Shown here: in pieces, positions 49,501 to 63,160 of the stretch
How positions within the stretch are numbered: position 1 is the first letter of the stretch
How the letters are laid out: every line of letters starts with the position of its first letter
NCBI GenBank assembly: GCA_024734555.1
Contig: JANPWX010000026.1
Location: forward strand, 1,879,009 to 1,943,008
Length of the DNA: 64,000 bases
Direction of reading: 5' to 3'
DNA from: Trochalopteron elliotii
Taxonomy: Eukaryota; Chordata; Aves; Passeriformes; Leiothrichidae
Notes under the pieces: generated by a model
What the model was told of the DNA's origin: nothing
What the model saw: only the letters and a program-made list of their open reading frames with translations
Database searches by the model: none
Program-made: the position numbers and the translations under genes

Positions 49501-52500
49501 CTCCTGAGGTATCTGGGTATAGATGAAAGAAGAAACTGCCTGCAGCAAAAGTAATAAATTGATTATTTGATGAAGGACATTGAAAACCAAGGTTAACATA
49601 ATACTCATATTTCTTCTTAATCCAAACAGTAGTTTATCTTGAAATATTATCTCCAGAATTACTTTCAGAATTCCCTATCCAACATCAGTACTAAGTTTCA
49701 TGGCATTACTTCTCCAGATAAAGTTCAGTATGTGTATAAATTTCATGTGAATTGAAACCTGAAAGATTCATGCCCTTTGATCTTTGCAAGACATCATTAC
49801 AGCATTATCTTCCCAAGCATTAATTAATAATAAATGCTTTATACACCAGGAAGCTAAGGTAAGCATATTTTTTCACATCCTCCCAGTTCCAGGATCCAAA
49901 TTCTATTAAAAAAACTTAGGACTAGCACACCTTCATTTCCATATGCTTATGTCTCTTAAGAGCAGAATTGATGCAGCAGGATGTTTTAGTATTATTATTT
50001 TTCAGATTAAGGTAAAACAAGTATTTCTGTTTGGTTTCCTTTTCTATGATACTACTTTACATTAGCTTTATATTTTGGAGGAAAAAATCCAAATATCAAT
50101 GTTTCAGTAAATTGTTTCAACACATCTAGACAAAATATTAGATCTCACAAATGTCAGCAGTAGTTTCCAAGCTACATTCTCATGATGTTAGGTTAAAGCT
50201 CAAGAAAACCAAAATCATTATTTCCTGAATTTCAGATTCTGGTATAACTGTTCAGTGGAGACATACTTAAAATAGGTCAGTGAAAGGTAAATAACACACA
50301 AGTGAATTTTAGGAAGGCCAATGATGGTTTAAAGCCAGTTTTGACAGATCTGCTAATCTATGTATTGTGCTCTTGGGAAGAAGTTTGACTTGAAAAAAAT
50401 TTTGTCAGAGTCAGAGGTCACTGCTTCAGTGATTCTGTCTTCAATCTTACAAAGCTTAATGGAAATACTATCAAGTGCAGCATCCCTTGCTCCAATTCAC
50501 GGGAAAATGCCAAAGCAAGGAGAATTTTGCCCACCATGGATCTGGGTGAAATATGAGCTAAAAACTTTCCAGTACTTTTCTTCAGTGGGACATGACAGCA
50601 GATAAAATGCAGTTTCCAGTCATAAGAATTAATCACAAAAGGAAAAGCAAAGGTAGGAGTGACATCATGGAGAAATTTTGAAAAAGCCTAAGGATCCTAT
50701 GAACAGGGAAGAATCTTGTCTCCTGTTCCCAAACGTCAAAATTCCTGACCTTGATACCACTCCCAAAAAAATGGTCTCCCCATGAGAAAACCTGCACACA
50801 GTCTGGATATGTTTGTCTAGAAATATAACCTTCACTCCTTATCATTTTGTTTCTGAGAAGGGGCTAGTCAATGAAAATCTCCAGTGGCAGATGGAGACTG
50901 GGATTAATAGTATTAATGGGATTACAGTAATGTATTTCTGTATTTTGCAGCAGACTGAGGAGAGTGCTCCAGTCAGATTCTTCTGTGGAGGGAAAGAAGC
51001 AGTTTCCCAACGATAGTATGAGCATCACGACCTGGAAATGGCAAATGTTACTTGTCATGTTTTTTTCCAAATTCAAATTATGAGATGGAATCTGTGCAGA
51101 TGCATAATTCATGAACAGTGACTTTAGAGATATTTTAGGATTATATGTTAGTGCTCAGAATTCCTTTCCTACCACCTCACCATACCCTATAGGCTATGTT
51201 AAGTCATAGTATCAATCATTTTCTTAGACAACAAAGTAAGTGAAGAGAAATAAGAGCTAAACATGATGAATTATCTCTACCATTAGTCAAGAGTCAACAA
51301 CATTCTAGCAGAGTGGCTTTTAAATTTGGAAAATATCTATGAGCCATTTTGGCCATGGTCAGAAAACCCATGATCCAAACCTCAAAACCAAGTAGTGAGT
51401 GACAAGACAAGACAATGAAGGGAAAGTCTGGTTAATAGTTGTGCAGGGATGAGTCTCTAGAAGACAGGATTAAGGAGGCTTTAAAAATCTTTCTAGGATT
51501 CAAACCTGAAAACTGCAAGTACACATTGAATTGAATCAATTAGAAACACCATTAATGAAATTTTGTAATTATATCCACTTAGGACATCAGGTTTACATAC
51601 TTTGTTTACATACTTTCCTTCTGAATCTCCATTTTTTCACTGAACATGAACCTAAAATACAAGAAATAAAGCAAGCCCACTTGGACCTTCAGGACCACAA
51701 ACTCAGTTTACACAAAATTCCCACTGATGTAGGCAAGGATAAGGTGAAATACAACCTTCAGCACATTTCAACATCTACCAGTAGGACTAATAATTCAGGG
51801 GTAGAGGAGCTGAAACCAAAACATGATCTAACCAGGAGAGAGAAGCCAAAACCACAAAATCTATTATTGACTCATGTCTCAGTAAAAATGCTCCAAGATC
51901 TTCTACATCAATATGTGATTGGATCAGTCAATTTATTATTCTGAACACAGTGAAGATCTATAGGTCAGGAATAAGAATGTTTGCTTTATATTTTCTCAAG
52001 AGGTGAAACTTCTTAACTGAATCTTACACTTAATCATTTCCAAATCCCAGGCTATATCTGCTGATCCCTGTTTTGATTTAAAATAAAATTCATTTTCCGG
52101 TTTGCTGCATGACTTTTATTTCAGATTTGACTTAGAGATTTATGAACGCGATATAGCTTTTCCTGCTGCACACTTGAACAATCTTGGTCCCTGTGGTGAC
52201 TTCCACATAGCTGCAAGTGGAAAGAAACACTCACTACTGTAAAATGATATGACATCCCTACTTCAAAACCAAAACAAATTTTTGAAGGCTGAAGTGTTCA
52301 GTTGCAGGAGGGATGAAAACCCAAGGGGATCTAGACCTTGCAGTATTGTGAAAAGTCAATGCCAGTTTTCAATTCATAGATTCTTAATTGAGAAACAGAG
52401 AGAATCTGGGCACACAATGACTCATTCCCTGTATGGAAAGGGGGGAGACAGGGAGGTTATTGATTGAATCCACTGTTTTCTCCTGCCACCACTCATTTAA

Positions 52501-54116
52501 ATTTGACTTTTACTCAGACTAAAATGATTTCCCCTGCAGATAACTGCTCCATGCTGCACTGCACAATTTACCACAGAGGGTAAATATATAGCAAATGGAC
52601 CACAGGATTCCAAAGACAGAGTTGGGCACACCACAGAACACCAGCATGACCCCATGCAGCATGGCTTCTCTACTCCCACACATCCTTAAGGGGTACTGGC
52701 TTAGGCAAAGCTGACTGTTTGCACACCCAAAATGTTTGGTACCTCAGCTTACAATGTCCTTCACTATGCAAGTGACAAACACGGCAGAGATGATCTTTTC
52801 TGCTCACTCTAGTACCTGAGTACAACTTGAGGCACAAAATGGTCTGCAGCAAAGGCAAAATGCAGACCATGATGCTGAGATCCCTGCTCTGGTTGCTTGC
52901 TTAATCCTAGGGTTTTGAGCTTTTTAATGCCTAGAAACACACTGGTTTTTACAGAGACAAATTTATTCAGTGTACAGCTCACATTGACTATGACTTTCAA
53001 TAATGTGGGATAAGTACACTCAGTGCACCCCACAGGCCTGTTTATTTTGTCATACCAAGATTCCCATGGGAGCACCCCACATCTCCAACCCTGCTAACTT
53101 TCCAGTGCAAAACCTCCAAAAAAAAAAAGTACTATGTACATCATATATTTGTTTAATGGACACTGAATTGTAGAAATTATGGAGGTGTTTGGAGTACAAC
53201 AAAAATGCAAAAGACTTTGAGGCCAAATTACTTTTTTTAAATGGCATTTGATGTCTAACACCATGAGGACAGTGTAGTAAGGGGCAGTTTTATTGTTTGC
53301 TTTGTGTGTTTTGATATTCAGTGTCTGAAATCATCAAGGGAGTTGGTTACCTCAGATCTCTCTAAAACACACAAGCAACATATTCAAACATTAAGGCACT
53401 CCAATGCTATCAAAGATCATACCTCTGTGCATTTGCACTTTTAGCTTGGACTTGGATGTCTTAAAAAGGGACAGAAGGAACTAATTAAATGAGAAATGAA
53501 AATTATTTTCCAAAAATTTGAAGGCAAATTGACAAATAGAGAAGGCAAATATATGGGATTCAGATCTAAGTTTAGCTGGAAAATACACAACTTTCAGAAT
53601 ATCAGGCAGTTCAAAACAGTGAAATCAATGTTCAAAGTTAAGAAATAGATGAAATCCCTAATGAATAACCAAACTACATCATCACAGACAAAGCACTTGA
53701 AGGCTATGTATGTTGGAGATAGGTGTACTTTAGTTCTCAGATTTTGTACTTCACAAGAAAATAAAATGGGATATCAATCACTAATTCAGTGATTAATATA
53801 ATGTGCTCACATTTTAATAAGCCAGTTGAAAATTTTACCTGCTTTACGGTTCTGCTTTGCAAAGCACTTCCCAAATAATTAATTTTAAGCAACTTGCTTC
53901 ATTCTACCAGTATCTTCTTGACTATCTAACATTGCTCATATACTCAATTTCCAGAGCATTTCACTTCAAAATGAGATGAACAGAAGTGTGACTCGTACAC
54001 CTAAGAGCACTGAACCATTTGGCACTTCCTTTATCACAAAGCAAAATCAATGTACTGAAAACCACTCTTGTATTATTTCACCTAATTCATAGTATTGCAA
54101 ATTCCTCTTTTTTTCT

Positions 54117-54148
54117 AAAAAAACCACAAAAAACAAAAAACAAAAAAC
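54117..54148. repeat. (CAAAAAA)n-like A-rich tract
   Basis: An A run is followed by CCACAAAAAA and two further CAAAAAA units. It is short, low-complexity sequence. Confidence 0.85.
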
Positions 54149-56198
54149 TAAGAGAAAGAATCATTTATTCAGTTTTACATCTTCCAACATCCTACAACCA
54201 TTAATATTTAGAAAATCTTTTAGTTAAAAAGTACTTCCAGAACTTGATCTAAAATTGAAGAAAATAGCCCCATCAATCCCAGATATGTGGATGTCTCCAC
54301 AATTTTAAAAGTATTTTCTTCATTTTGTATGTGACAAAGAAATATCATATTAGCCTCTTTTTACTGCAAAGCACTGAGATGTGAGTTCTAGAATTCACGA
54401 TATTTCAAGTTAGAAACCAAGTCAGTCTGGGCTCCTGGTTTAAAATGGAGATAAACAGGCCTGTCCAGAAGACAGTTCACATCTTCAGTTAACTGAGTTG
54501 TAATCTGAAAATGTTATAATCCTCCACTAATTTTACCAGTAACTTATTGTAACAAGGAGACTTAGGTTAATTGTTTTAAGATCATAGTGGATGAATAAAA
54601 GCCATATCACATGTTTGGCAGAAGAGGAAAAGATGGTTCAGCATCTTTCAAGACCTGGCCTAGCTCATTCCTACTGCCAAGGTGGACCTTACAAAAACAT
54701 CATGGAAGGTGATCATTTATACCTCATTTGGAAACACCTCCCAGCATGACTGACTTATTCACGAAAGCACAGAGCAAAAGGCTGTGGCAACAAGGACGGG
54801 ACAGCTGAGCAGTCTTCCCCTCACAGCTTACCTAGCTCTCAGACACCAAAGAAATGTTGATCCAGGACTCTCAACATTAAGGGACTCCTTTCACATATCA
54901 CCCGATTTTGCAAACCCATCTGACTCCTATTCAGTATGTTTTTGAACATGGGAATGGTAACAACAATAACAATTCAACCCATACATTTTTTTAGCAGTGA
55001 TGTATATGGTTACTCAAATCTGAATGGGTCAGATGGAAATATCCTGATATTTCTCTCACTTGCTCTGACTGCCATTGGAAAATTTTAAGATAAATAGAGC
55101 AATGAGCAGGGTTGGACTAGTAAAGATTGATACAAAAATGGCAAACATAACTTGATCAAAGAGACACATGTATCTAACAGCTTATATATGAGACAACAGG
55201 GACAATCCTTCTGATGCATGAGACAAGTAAAGGAAATCTTAGGGGACAGACCAGCCACAGAGGATCAGATGACTTTCTCAATTACATGGATATAAATCTG
55301 AGATAAGTGCCATGGACATTAGTTTCAAACACGTATGTTTTAACCCAGATCAAAATCTGTCTAGGGTCAAAACTAGCTCTGAGCTGATATTCTCTTTGCA
55401 CTATATTCCCAAGCAATTTGAAGGAATAAGTGTTTCAGGCAGGCATTCATATCATCTGTCCGTGTGTGAAAAGTCTTGACCTTTCTTTACTTGACAAGGA
55501 TGTGTTACATACAAGCAGCATTAGGTCCTATTAAGATAAAATCTGAGGTGAAAAAAAATATATCAAGAAAACAAAGAGAATAAAAGTGCTGTAATAACAT
55601 TAATCAAAAACTGTAGCAATCCCAAGACTTTGTCTCACTGCATGAGAAAGCTCTCCTACTTTAAGGGTCTGATCAGTGTAGGATAGCAGTGATTATCCCA
55701 GACCTTAGGTTTTAGCCCCCAGCGATGTATGGATGAAGAAAACAGAACTAAAAATGAATTTTTAAAGATTACCACCAAAGGCACCTCATAAATACAAAGT
55801 GCAAACTCTACAGAAGCTGTACTCCTGCTGCTAATGCTGTGGTTCCTGAGGTGGCCTCATTATTTTTCTCTTATACTGTAGAAAAACATTAAGCATCATT
55901 ATCAAAGATACTTGTACCAAAGTTGGTTTTTAAGTTTTTGATTTTTTTTAAATGAAGAGAACCAGGATTATACAAAAACGTTTCCCAAGAATAGGACAAA
56001 GATGTCTTTACACCCCCTCTTTGAGTGGTATTTTACACTCAGTGTGTCTTTTAATAAAAAGGTTTTGAAAGGGTCTAAAGACAAAGCACAAAACCAAACT
56101 AGGATCCAGATTATTAGACATCAGACAGGGTTCTCCAGATACTACTTGCATTTCAGTGGTATTGCAGCTGCTACTACTATAACATGAAGTTTGTCTTG

Positions 56199-56234
56199 AA
56201 AGATAATGAACGGCTCACACAAAAGATAATGAAC
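56199..56234. repeat. 13-bp direct repeat, 23-bp period
   Basis: AAAGATAATGAAC occurs at 56199-56211 and again at 56222-56234. It is probably a small local duplication whose intervening ten bases have diverged. Confidence 0.8.
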
Positions 56235-57869
56235 AGTGACTCCAAGGTATATTATCAGATAACACAAGTAAATAAATGCAAAGTTTAAATAATTTTTAGG
56301 TCCCAATAGTACAAATGCAAAGTTGAGCACACTTGAACCCTTCACCCAGGTCTTCATCCCCCCCAGAAAAAGGACTGTCCCTTTTCTTAGAAGTTTGTAC
56401 TATGCCTAGCACATAAAGGGCCCTTGGTTCCCATCTGCTTTTGGATCATAACACAACTGTTCAGTAAAAACAAGGGCCAGGCAACACACCAGCACCACAC
56501 CAAGATAGAGCACGTTTAACAGTAGGAATTTTTTATTTTATGGAGCTTTGCTTCTGGCTCCTCTGTTAAGGGTAAGATGTGTTTCGTGCCTAAAATAGAA
56601 ATTCCAGATCTTTGCAATGCATCAAGGCAATTTTTTGTCTAGTTGTAAAACACTTATACTGAGTATCCCTGAGTATAAATGAATCCTCTGAGAATACAAA
56701 GTGACTGTTACTCAGAAATAAAATTTGTTTGAAAATAGTTTCTTTAAAACCTTAAAAAAATCTCTTACATAATTTGTATTTATCTCAAATGTTCCACGGA
56801 TTTCAGTTCTCCCTGGCATGTATGAAAACTAGCTCTGGTGGATTAGATTGGCATTCAAACAGGGAGGCTTATAACAACCTAAGAAAAGAAAATGTGTGCA
56901 AAAACCACCAAATAATTTAATTCATATGATCATAGTACTCGCAAGTCTCTTGTACTTTATTTTTCAGTGCACAAAAGGTAAACACAGGCTAAAATTTCAG
57001 AAAATGCTTGGGTTTTTAAAAAGTCAGAATTTGGGCAGCTCTCCAGTAAAAGAACATAGATATAACTGTTGGCACATTTGGAACATGTGGAAGATTTGTT
57101 TATAATACTGATTAATATCCTTTCAATACAAAAAGATTTCTTTCCCAGTTAAGATTCTTTTCATTAACATTCCCTAAAGTAATTTGAACAACTTACATTT
57201 TTAGTTTTGTATGGTTTTGTACAAGTGGTAAAAACACTTGTCAGTCTCAGACACTTTTAACCAAAGGTTTTTAATGTCTATATTTCCTACTCCTCCTTAC
57301 TTTGGGATGGGATAGCTGCTATCCTGTTTCTTCCCACTGAGACTAAAATGAAATAACGTCCATGCTGAAAAATTTCCAACACTTTGCAAGTCTCTTCTAA
57401 GGAGATAATTTATTCTTATTTCTCTCTACTGAGACCAAAGCTTTCAATTTTGAAGAAAGGCAGAAAAATGAATTGTCAATCATAAATATTTCTTTGCTTA
57501 AGAAATTCTTTTCAGCAGATCTAGTCCACAGAGATGGTAGGAAGCAAAGGGTAACAAGCAGTGCACAAGGGTACTGGGAAACATGTGAGAGAGCAGGTGA
57601 AGCAATGGAAACCCTTTATACATTCCAGCATCCTCACCTTTCTCTCATGAGGAACATACAGCTTAACTGAATGGTTATTATGTTTGTTATGTACAACTCC
57701 TGAACAGCAGAAAACAGACAACAGAGTAAATTTCAGACACATCTGTTCCACCTGCAGATTATTAGATACATCACATGTTAGCATTTTCCTTATTTTGCAC
57801 TGATTAGTGCAATAACCTTCACTTCAAAACCAAAATCAAAGGGGAAAAAAGACAATTCCCAATAGAGTT

Positions 57870-57890
57870 GTTTGTTTGTTTGTTTGTTTT
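57870..57890. repeat. (GTTT)5 tetranucleotide microsatellite
   Basis: Five consecutive GTTT units. Related CAAA/GTTT tracts occur at 61691-61721 and 63141-63160. Confidence 0.95.
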
Positions 57891-58364
57891 AATTGAATCT
57901 TCCTATAAGAGGTCCATAGAAGACAGACTTAATTTAGTAAGCTACTGGACAATAGAGAAAGCACTTTTTTTGTGGTGGACAAAACAAAAAAGGAGAAAGA
58001 CAAAAATAAATATATTCACTATAATCATGCAGAAGAGATTAGAGCAGTCCCTATGGCCTCCTTTCCCACTTTCTCTGTCACTGAAAATAAACCACTTTTA
58101 TTTCTGCAATAATCTCTCACTTTCTACTTAGCCATTCAGTGGAAAAAAAAACCCACACAAGAATTTCAGTCGAAATACCTGTCTGAGATTTGTGGGCACT
58201 GGAACAGCAGAGTTTGCACACATTTCTGAGTCTCTGAGGTACTGATTCTCATACTGATTAATCCATAAAGCTTGCATGAATCAACATGTCTCCAGTTGTG
58301 CACTGGCACCAGCTAACATTGTAAAAAAACACTAGAAATCAGCAAAGCTCTAATAAGCAACAGT

Positions 58365-58385
58365 TCACATGGAATTCCCATGTGA
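58365..58385. repeat. Inverted repeat with 8-bp arms
   Basis: TCACATGG and CCATGTGA flank AATTC. The CACATG/CATGTG parts are E-box-like. Chance is possible. Confidence 0.6.
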
Positions 58386-59090
58386 GGTCCTTACCCCAGG
58401 CAGCCAGCTGATTTAAAAATTCTTTTGCAGATATGTAGACCAAATTCTGTATCATGAGTGCTTTCCAATTATGTCAGAAAAAAAATCTGCAAAAGAGGAG
58501 GGAATAAAATATTTCTATTTCTAACATTTTCATTGCAACTTGTTTATAATTAGAGTACACGTTGTATTATGGAAAATGCACTAAGATAGTAACTCATAAT
58601 CAGAAAATAACATTAGTTTAGGGAGACACAATCTTCAGCTCTTCTTTAGATATTAAGCCTTCTGATCTGCGCCCATTGTAGGGAAGGCAAGGACCCTATT
58701 TGGAGAGAGCTATTCATTACCATATAAAACAGAGAACCCTCCACTGCACCAGCTAATGTTTGAATTTCCTTTAGTGACTTTCTCCCACAGTAAATCAAAC
58801 TTTTGCTTCTGATCAGTGCTTTTACCTTGTGCTTCTGAGCAGTCAGTCATGACTACATCCAATACGTGCCTCAAATGTTGCCTACTGAACTTATAACACT
58901 GAAAACACACATCACAGGGCATTCTGCCATTTCACAATTATGGATAGCATTCATGTTCAATGAATAGATAAACCAACAAAACTATCTTCCAGAACTTGGA
59001 AAACATTTACAAATGTGAAATATAGGAAAAGAAATGGTTTAGACTGAAACTAATAGGTATCTTTACATCTGCCAAGGTAAAATGCCACAT

Positions 59091-59142
59091 CCAAAAAAAA
59101 AAAAAAACCAAAAAACCCAAGATCCTAAAACCCCCAAAACTG
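59091..59142. repeat. A/C-rich low-complexity tract with A15
   Basis: Fifteen A at 59093-59107 are followed by CCAAAAAACCCAAG and further A/C-biased sequence. The composition is like the tract at 10088. Confidence 0.85.
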
Positions 59143-61643
59143 AAAAAGAGTAAATAATGAGAAGAAAGCTTGGAAAGGAAAATGCAGGCCAGGAATCATG
59201 AAAAAAAGAAATTTTGAAACACACTAACAGTATCTATTCGCTTAGGGCTCCAATAAGAACAGCGAGTTGTCTATTCAAAACCCTCTGTCTGGAGGTGTTC
59301 ATACACTTGCCCATGCATAGACATCTAGTACCCTTTCAGATGCTTTAGGGCTTTTGTCTTGGACTTCAGGTGACATTCTAGAAGAGCAAGGGTCTCCCAT
59401 TCATCTTGTGTCATATTTCCCAGTTATTCACAAAGGTCTTGGATACCCTGAGGGCATCTCATATGGTGCTAAACACTTCCATGCAGCCAAGGTATTACAG
59501 TCAGTGTCTGATCTTTCAGGGCCATGAGACAGTCTGACTCTCTGCACATAGTCTATGACTAAAATGTCCAAAACTGGTCTAAATAATCTGCTTTTAGGAG
59601 AAAGGAACAGTGAGCCACTCAAAGACTGAGTTGTTCCCTTAGTGACTGGAATAACTGAAATGTTCATACTCCTCATGCTGAATTATTTGACCGAAAATGA
59701 TAAAAACTATTACTCATTGCCTTAGGCAGGCCTGAGTCTGTTTAAGTCTTCATTGGAGTCCTCAAATTCTCAAAACAGAGCACTAAGACTCAAGCAGCTT
59801 CTTACTCAATTGAAACATAAATATTTTTTCTGTCACCAGATTGTTTATTTTAGTAAGTTTATTGGGACACCAATTCAGAAAATAAGTACTGATCCATGCT
59901 ATAGAAGTCCACAATAGTCATAAATTAACAATTTTATTAGAGAAGTAGAGTTGGATTTTAATTCATGAGGGTGCTGAGACTGTTGTCAAATGGAAATGAT
60001 AAAATTTTAATATCTCATGAGGGAAAAACATAGTGTACTGTAAACATTCAAAGACCCAAGTGTTTCTCTCATTAGTTAAATTTTTCGTATGGAAGCTTTT
60101 ATTCCTAATACCATTAAAGAAGAAGGAAAATAGAACAGTGACCCAGTCTCCTGCTGACATTTTCCTATTATCACTAATCCAGGATACCATTACACAGCTA
60201 CCTCAAAAGCAATAAAGGAAGCACATCACTGTGTCTGTACCTCTGCAGAGTGTTTCTCTTCACATGGACTCTGGGTTTCTCTAACGAAATCACCCTTTTC
60301 AGTGGGCTTCTGCAAAGAGGTCATTTAACAGCAAGAAACTTGACTGTTTATGAATTATCTTGATGTAGATCAGGAATAAGACCACTTCACCATTTTCCAA
60401 AATGTTTTCAAATTTACCAGTCATGAAATAAGCTCTTTAAAGAATTTTCCCTTCTCAGGAGTGGTGAAGGTTTTCAGAAATTACACAGAAAGGTCCCTTG
60501 CAGAAATGGCACAACAGCTTTGAACATGCTCATCCTCATGCACCTCTTTTCAACTTCTGAATTTACTTCATTATCACAAAATTACCAAGTAACTGTCAAC
60601 AGACTATTGTTTATATTGGATACCTTAAAAAGATTACCTTGATTTTAATCAGCCTCTCATCTCCATCTGAATATTGTCTCTGTGCAGATTTCAAAAATAA
60701 TGAGCACAGAATATCAGAGCTATCATCAAAGTACAGGTTCTACTCATTTTGGTTTCAGAATACTTAGCAGTAATTAAGGATGCTGCAGAATCTTTTCCTG
60801 TTAATAACTGTGTACCAGAAAAACAAGACCATTTTAAAGTTTAAAAGATGATTTGACATATTGGATGAAATTACAATGGCTCTGTTATCTCTGCTCTCTG
60901 CTATTTTCTTCCTATGCATTTTGACACAAATAAATAAAAGGCATAAAATCAGTGGCAGGCACTGAATAAAAGGATGGGACAAAATAGCAGGGACAAAACA
61001 AATTCTGAAACAAGAACTTTTTTAGTTAGAGTCCCTATGTTTCTCTGAGTGCCACTTTTGCATTTGAAAAATAAGAAAACTGGATAATGAAAACAAATTC
61101 CATGAATTTTGTTCCTTTAAAGGCAACAACAAAACAGTACACACTATGTCTGTCCTCACTATGCTAACTGAAAATAATGGTTAGAAAAATTTTATGCATA
61201 CTGATTAAGAAATAACAACCATTTCACATGAGATATTAGACAGATAAGCAGACAGCCTAAGCTTCAGAGGTAAATATCGTTGTAAAATATACTTTGTGTG
61301 TGACATAACACATAATTAGAACATCAAAAAATTCCAACTAATAAAACAAGTGACAGGTGTGTACTACTAAGGAGACATTTAGGATTAAATTATATGAAAT
61401 AGAGAGAAGGTATTGCAAATGCACAGGTAGAGTTTACTTGGCTGGTCATAGCTGTCAGTTATGAGACTGCAGAGAAATGTAGAATTGTCTGATGGAGACT
61501 GCAGAGAACTGTTTATTTTGCTCAATAAACCATTTTATATGCATGGTATCACACAGTACAGACCATGCATTCATCAGCCAGCAAACTCCCAGCTATCACA
61601 AAACAATTTAACAGGATGCTGCCAACTTGAAATATTGAGAATC

Positions 61644-61683
61644 TGAAGTCTTGCCCCTCTGCATGAAGTCTTGCCCCTCTGCA
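61644..61683. repeat. Exact 20-bp tandem duplication
   Basis: The 20-base unit TGAAGTCTTGCCCCTCTGCA occurs twice in immediate succession (61644-61663 and 61664-61683) with no mismatch. Exact identity in a non-microsatellite sequence implies a very recent duplication or an assembly artefact. Confidence 0.97.
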
Positions 61684-61690
61684 ACCCACT

Positions 61691-61721
61691 ACAAACAAAC
61701 AAAGAAAAAAAACAAACAAAC
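61691..61721. repeat. (CAAA)n-like interrupted tract
   Basis: ACAAACAAACAAAG, then an A run, then ACAAACAAAC. It begins eight bases after the 20-bp tandem duplication. Confidence 0.9.
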
Positions 61722-63140
61722 CCCTACAATTTAGTTCTGCCTTTTATTTTGCAATTTTTAAATCAGGTTTTCAAATCAAACAAAAATTTTCGTTTTTCTA
61801 TGGCTGTGTGAAAGTTCCACCCATTGGAAAACTGGCTGCATTAATAAAGGGCAAACTAGAAAGAATTAGCCTCTTTTATTTTATCCTTGTTACTTATAAT
61901 AAAGAACTTGGTATTCATAGAAAATACAACTAGATGTTTAGAAAGAAGAGTTGCTTTTTCCTATGAGTAACTGTTCTTTAAACAGCCTAGTCTAAAGGCC
62001 CAGCTGGCAGAAGCATTCACAGGCTTGCCACAACTCTAAACCACAATAAAATTACCAGTAATGCTATCAATTTAGGTTCCATTACTTCTGTTGAATGCAC
62101 CTAACAAAATTACTCTAAAAGCATGTAATTTTTCTAGATAGTATTTGTTATTTAAGCTTCACAACTTCATTGATGCAAGCAATGGTTTGAGCACATAGAG
62201 CAGGTTGTCTAGACGTTTAGCCTGAGCAAAAAAGAAAAAACATACCCACTGTGTGAAATTCAAATGTCCCACAGGAACTAAAGGCAGGTAGGAATTGACA
62301 TTTCAAGGTATTGCACTCTGTATATTAGGGACATTTAAAATTTACCAACCAAATCTCCATAACCAGAATCTATAGGGTTATATAAGATTTTTCTTTTTGT
62401 TTATTTATATTTCCTAGAAGATCTGCAGAGCTAGAAATTATGGAAAGAAGAATCTTGGCATGCGATTTTCTCACTATACAACAAAGTATAGTACTTATAA
62501 ATAACATATGTACACACTGAGTATTTCACATAAAAATTAACAGAATTGGAGACATATATGCCTGGTTCAATGCAGAACCAGGTACAGATAAATCCAGGTA
62601 GCTATCAAATCCCATTTTGATTTCCTTTAGGCTTCTTTTAGTAATGGTAAAAAATGAAATTAGAACAATGTGTAGAATGCCACAAGGTTATAATGAAATA
62701 ATTTATTCCTTTCAGTGTATTAAAAATACTCTGAGTTAGTTATTCTGAGATATTACAGCTAAAAACCATGTAGAAGACAATTGCAGATTTGTAAGAACCA
62801 CTTTTTGGGTTGAGTTATGCTTTTAACAAGCATTTTGTAACTTTCTTTCTTACTATTATTACCATTTTATTGGCCAATTTTGCTGTGGTTCACAAAATTT
62901 GAATCACCTCAGAATCATATTTCACACTCAGCTAACTTCAAATATATCTTAAAAATTTCACAGATGTAAGCAGAACTCAGGAGCATACATTTCAATAGGT
63001 GTTCTCAAGCTTTTCACCAGCCACCCATCAGGGCAGCCACCCCATCACCACCCACCCTTCAACTTTTCCTTTCTTGGGAGAATCAATTGGCATGTCTACG
63101 AGAACACGGTGAGTGTGAACTTGGACAAACCCAGGATTAG

Positions 63141-63160
63141 GTTTTTGTTTGTTTGTTTTT
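63141..63160. repeat. (GTTT)n-like short tract
   Basis: GTTTTTGTTTGTTTG followed by a T run; a short interrupted tetranucleotide repeat. Confidence 0.85.

Noticed and set aside
51531..51944. 137-codon open frame on the plus strand
   Set aside because: No familiar domain and no flanking promoter, splice or polyadenylation context that sets it apart.
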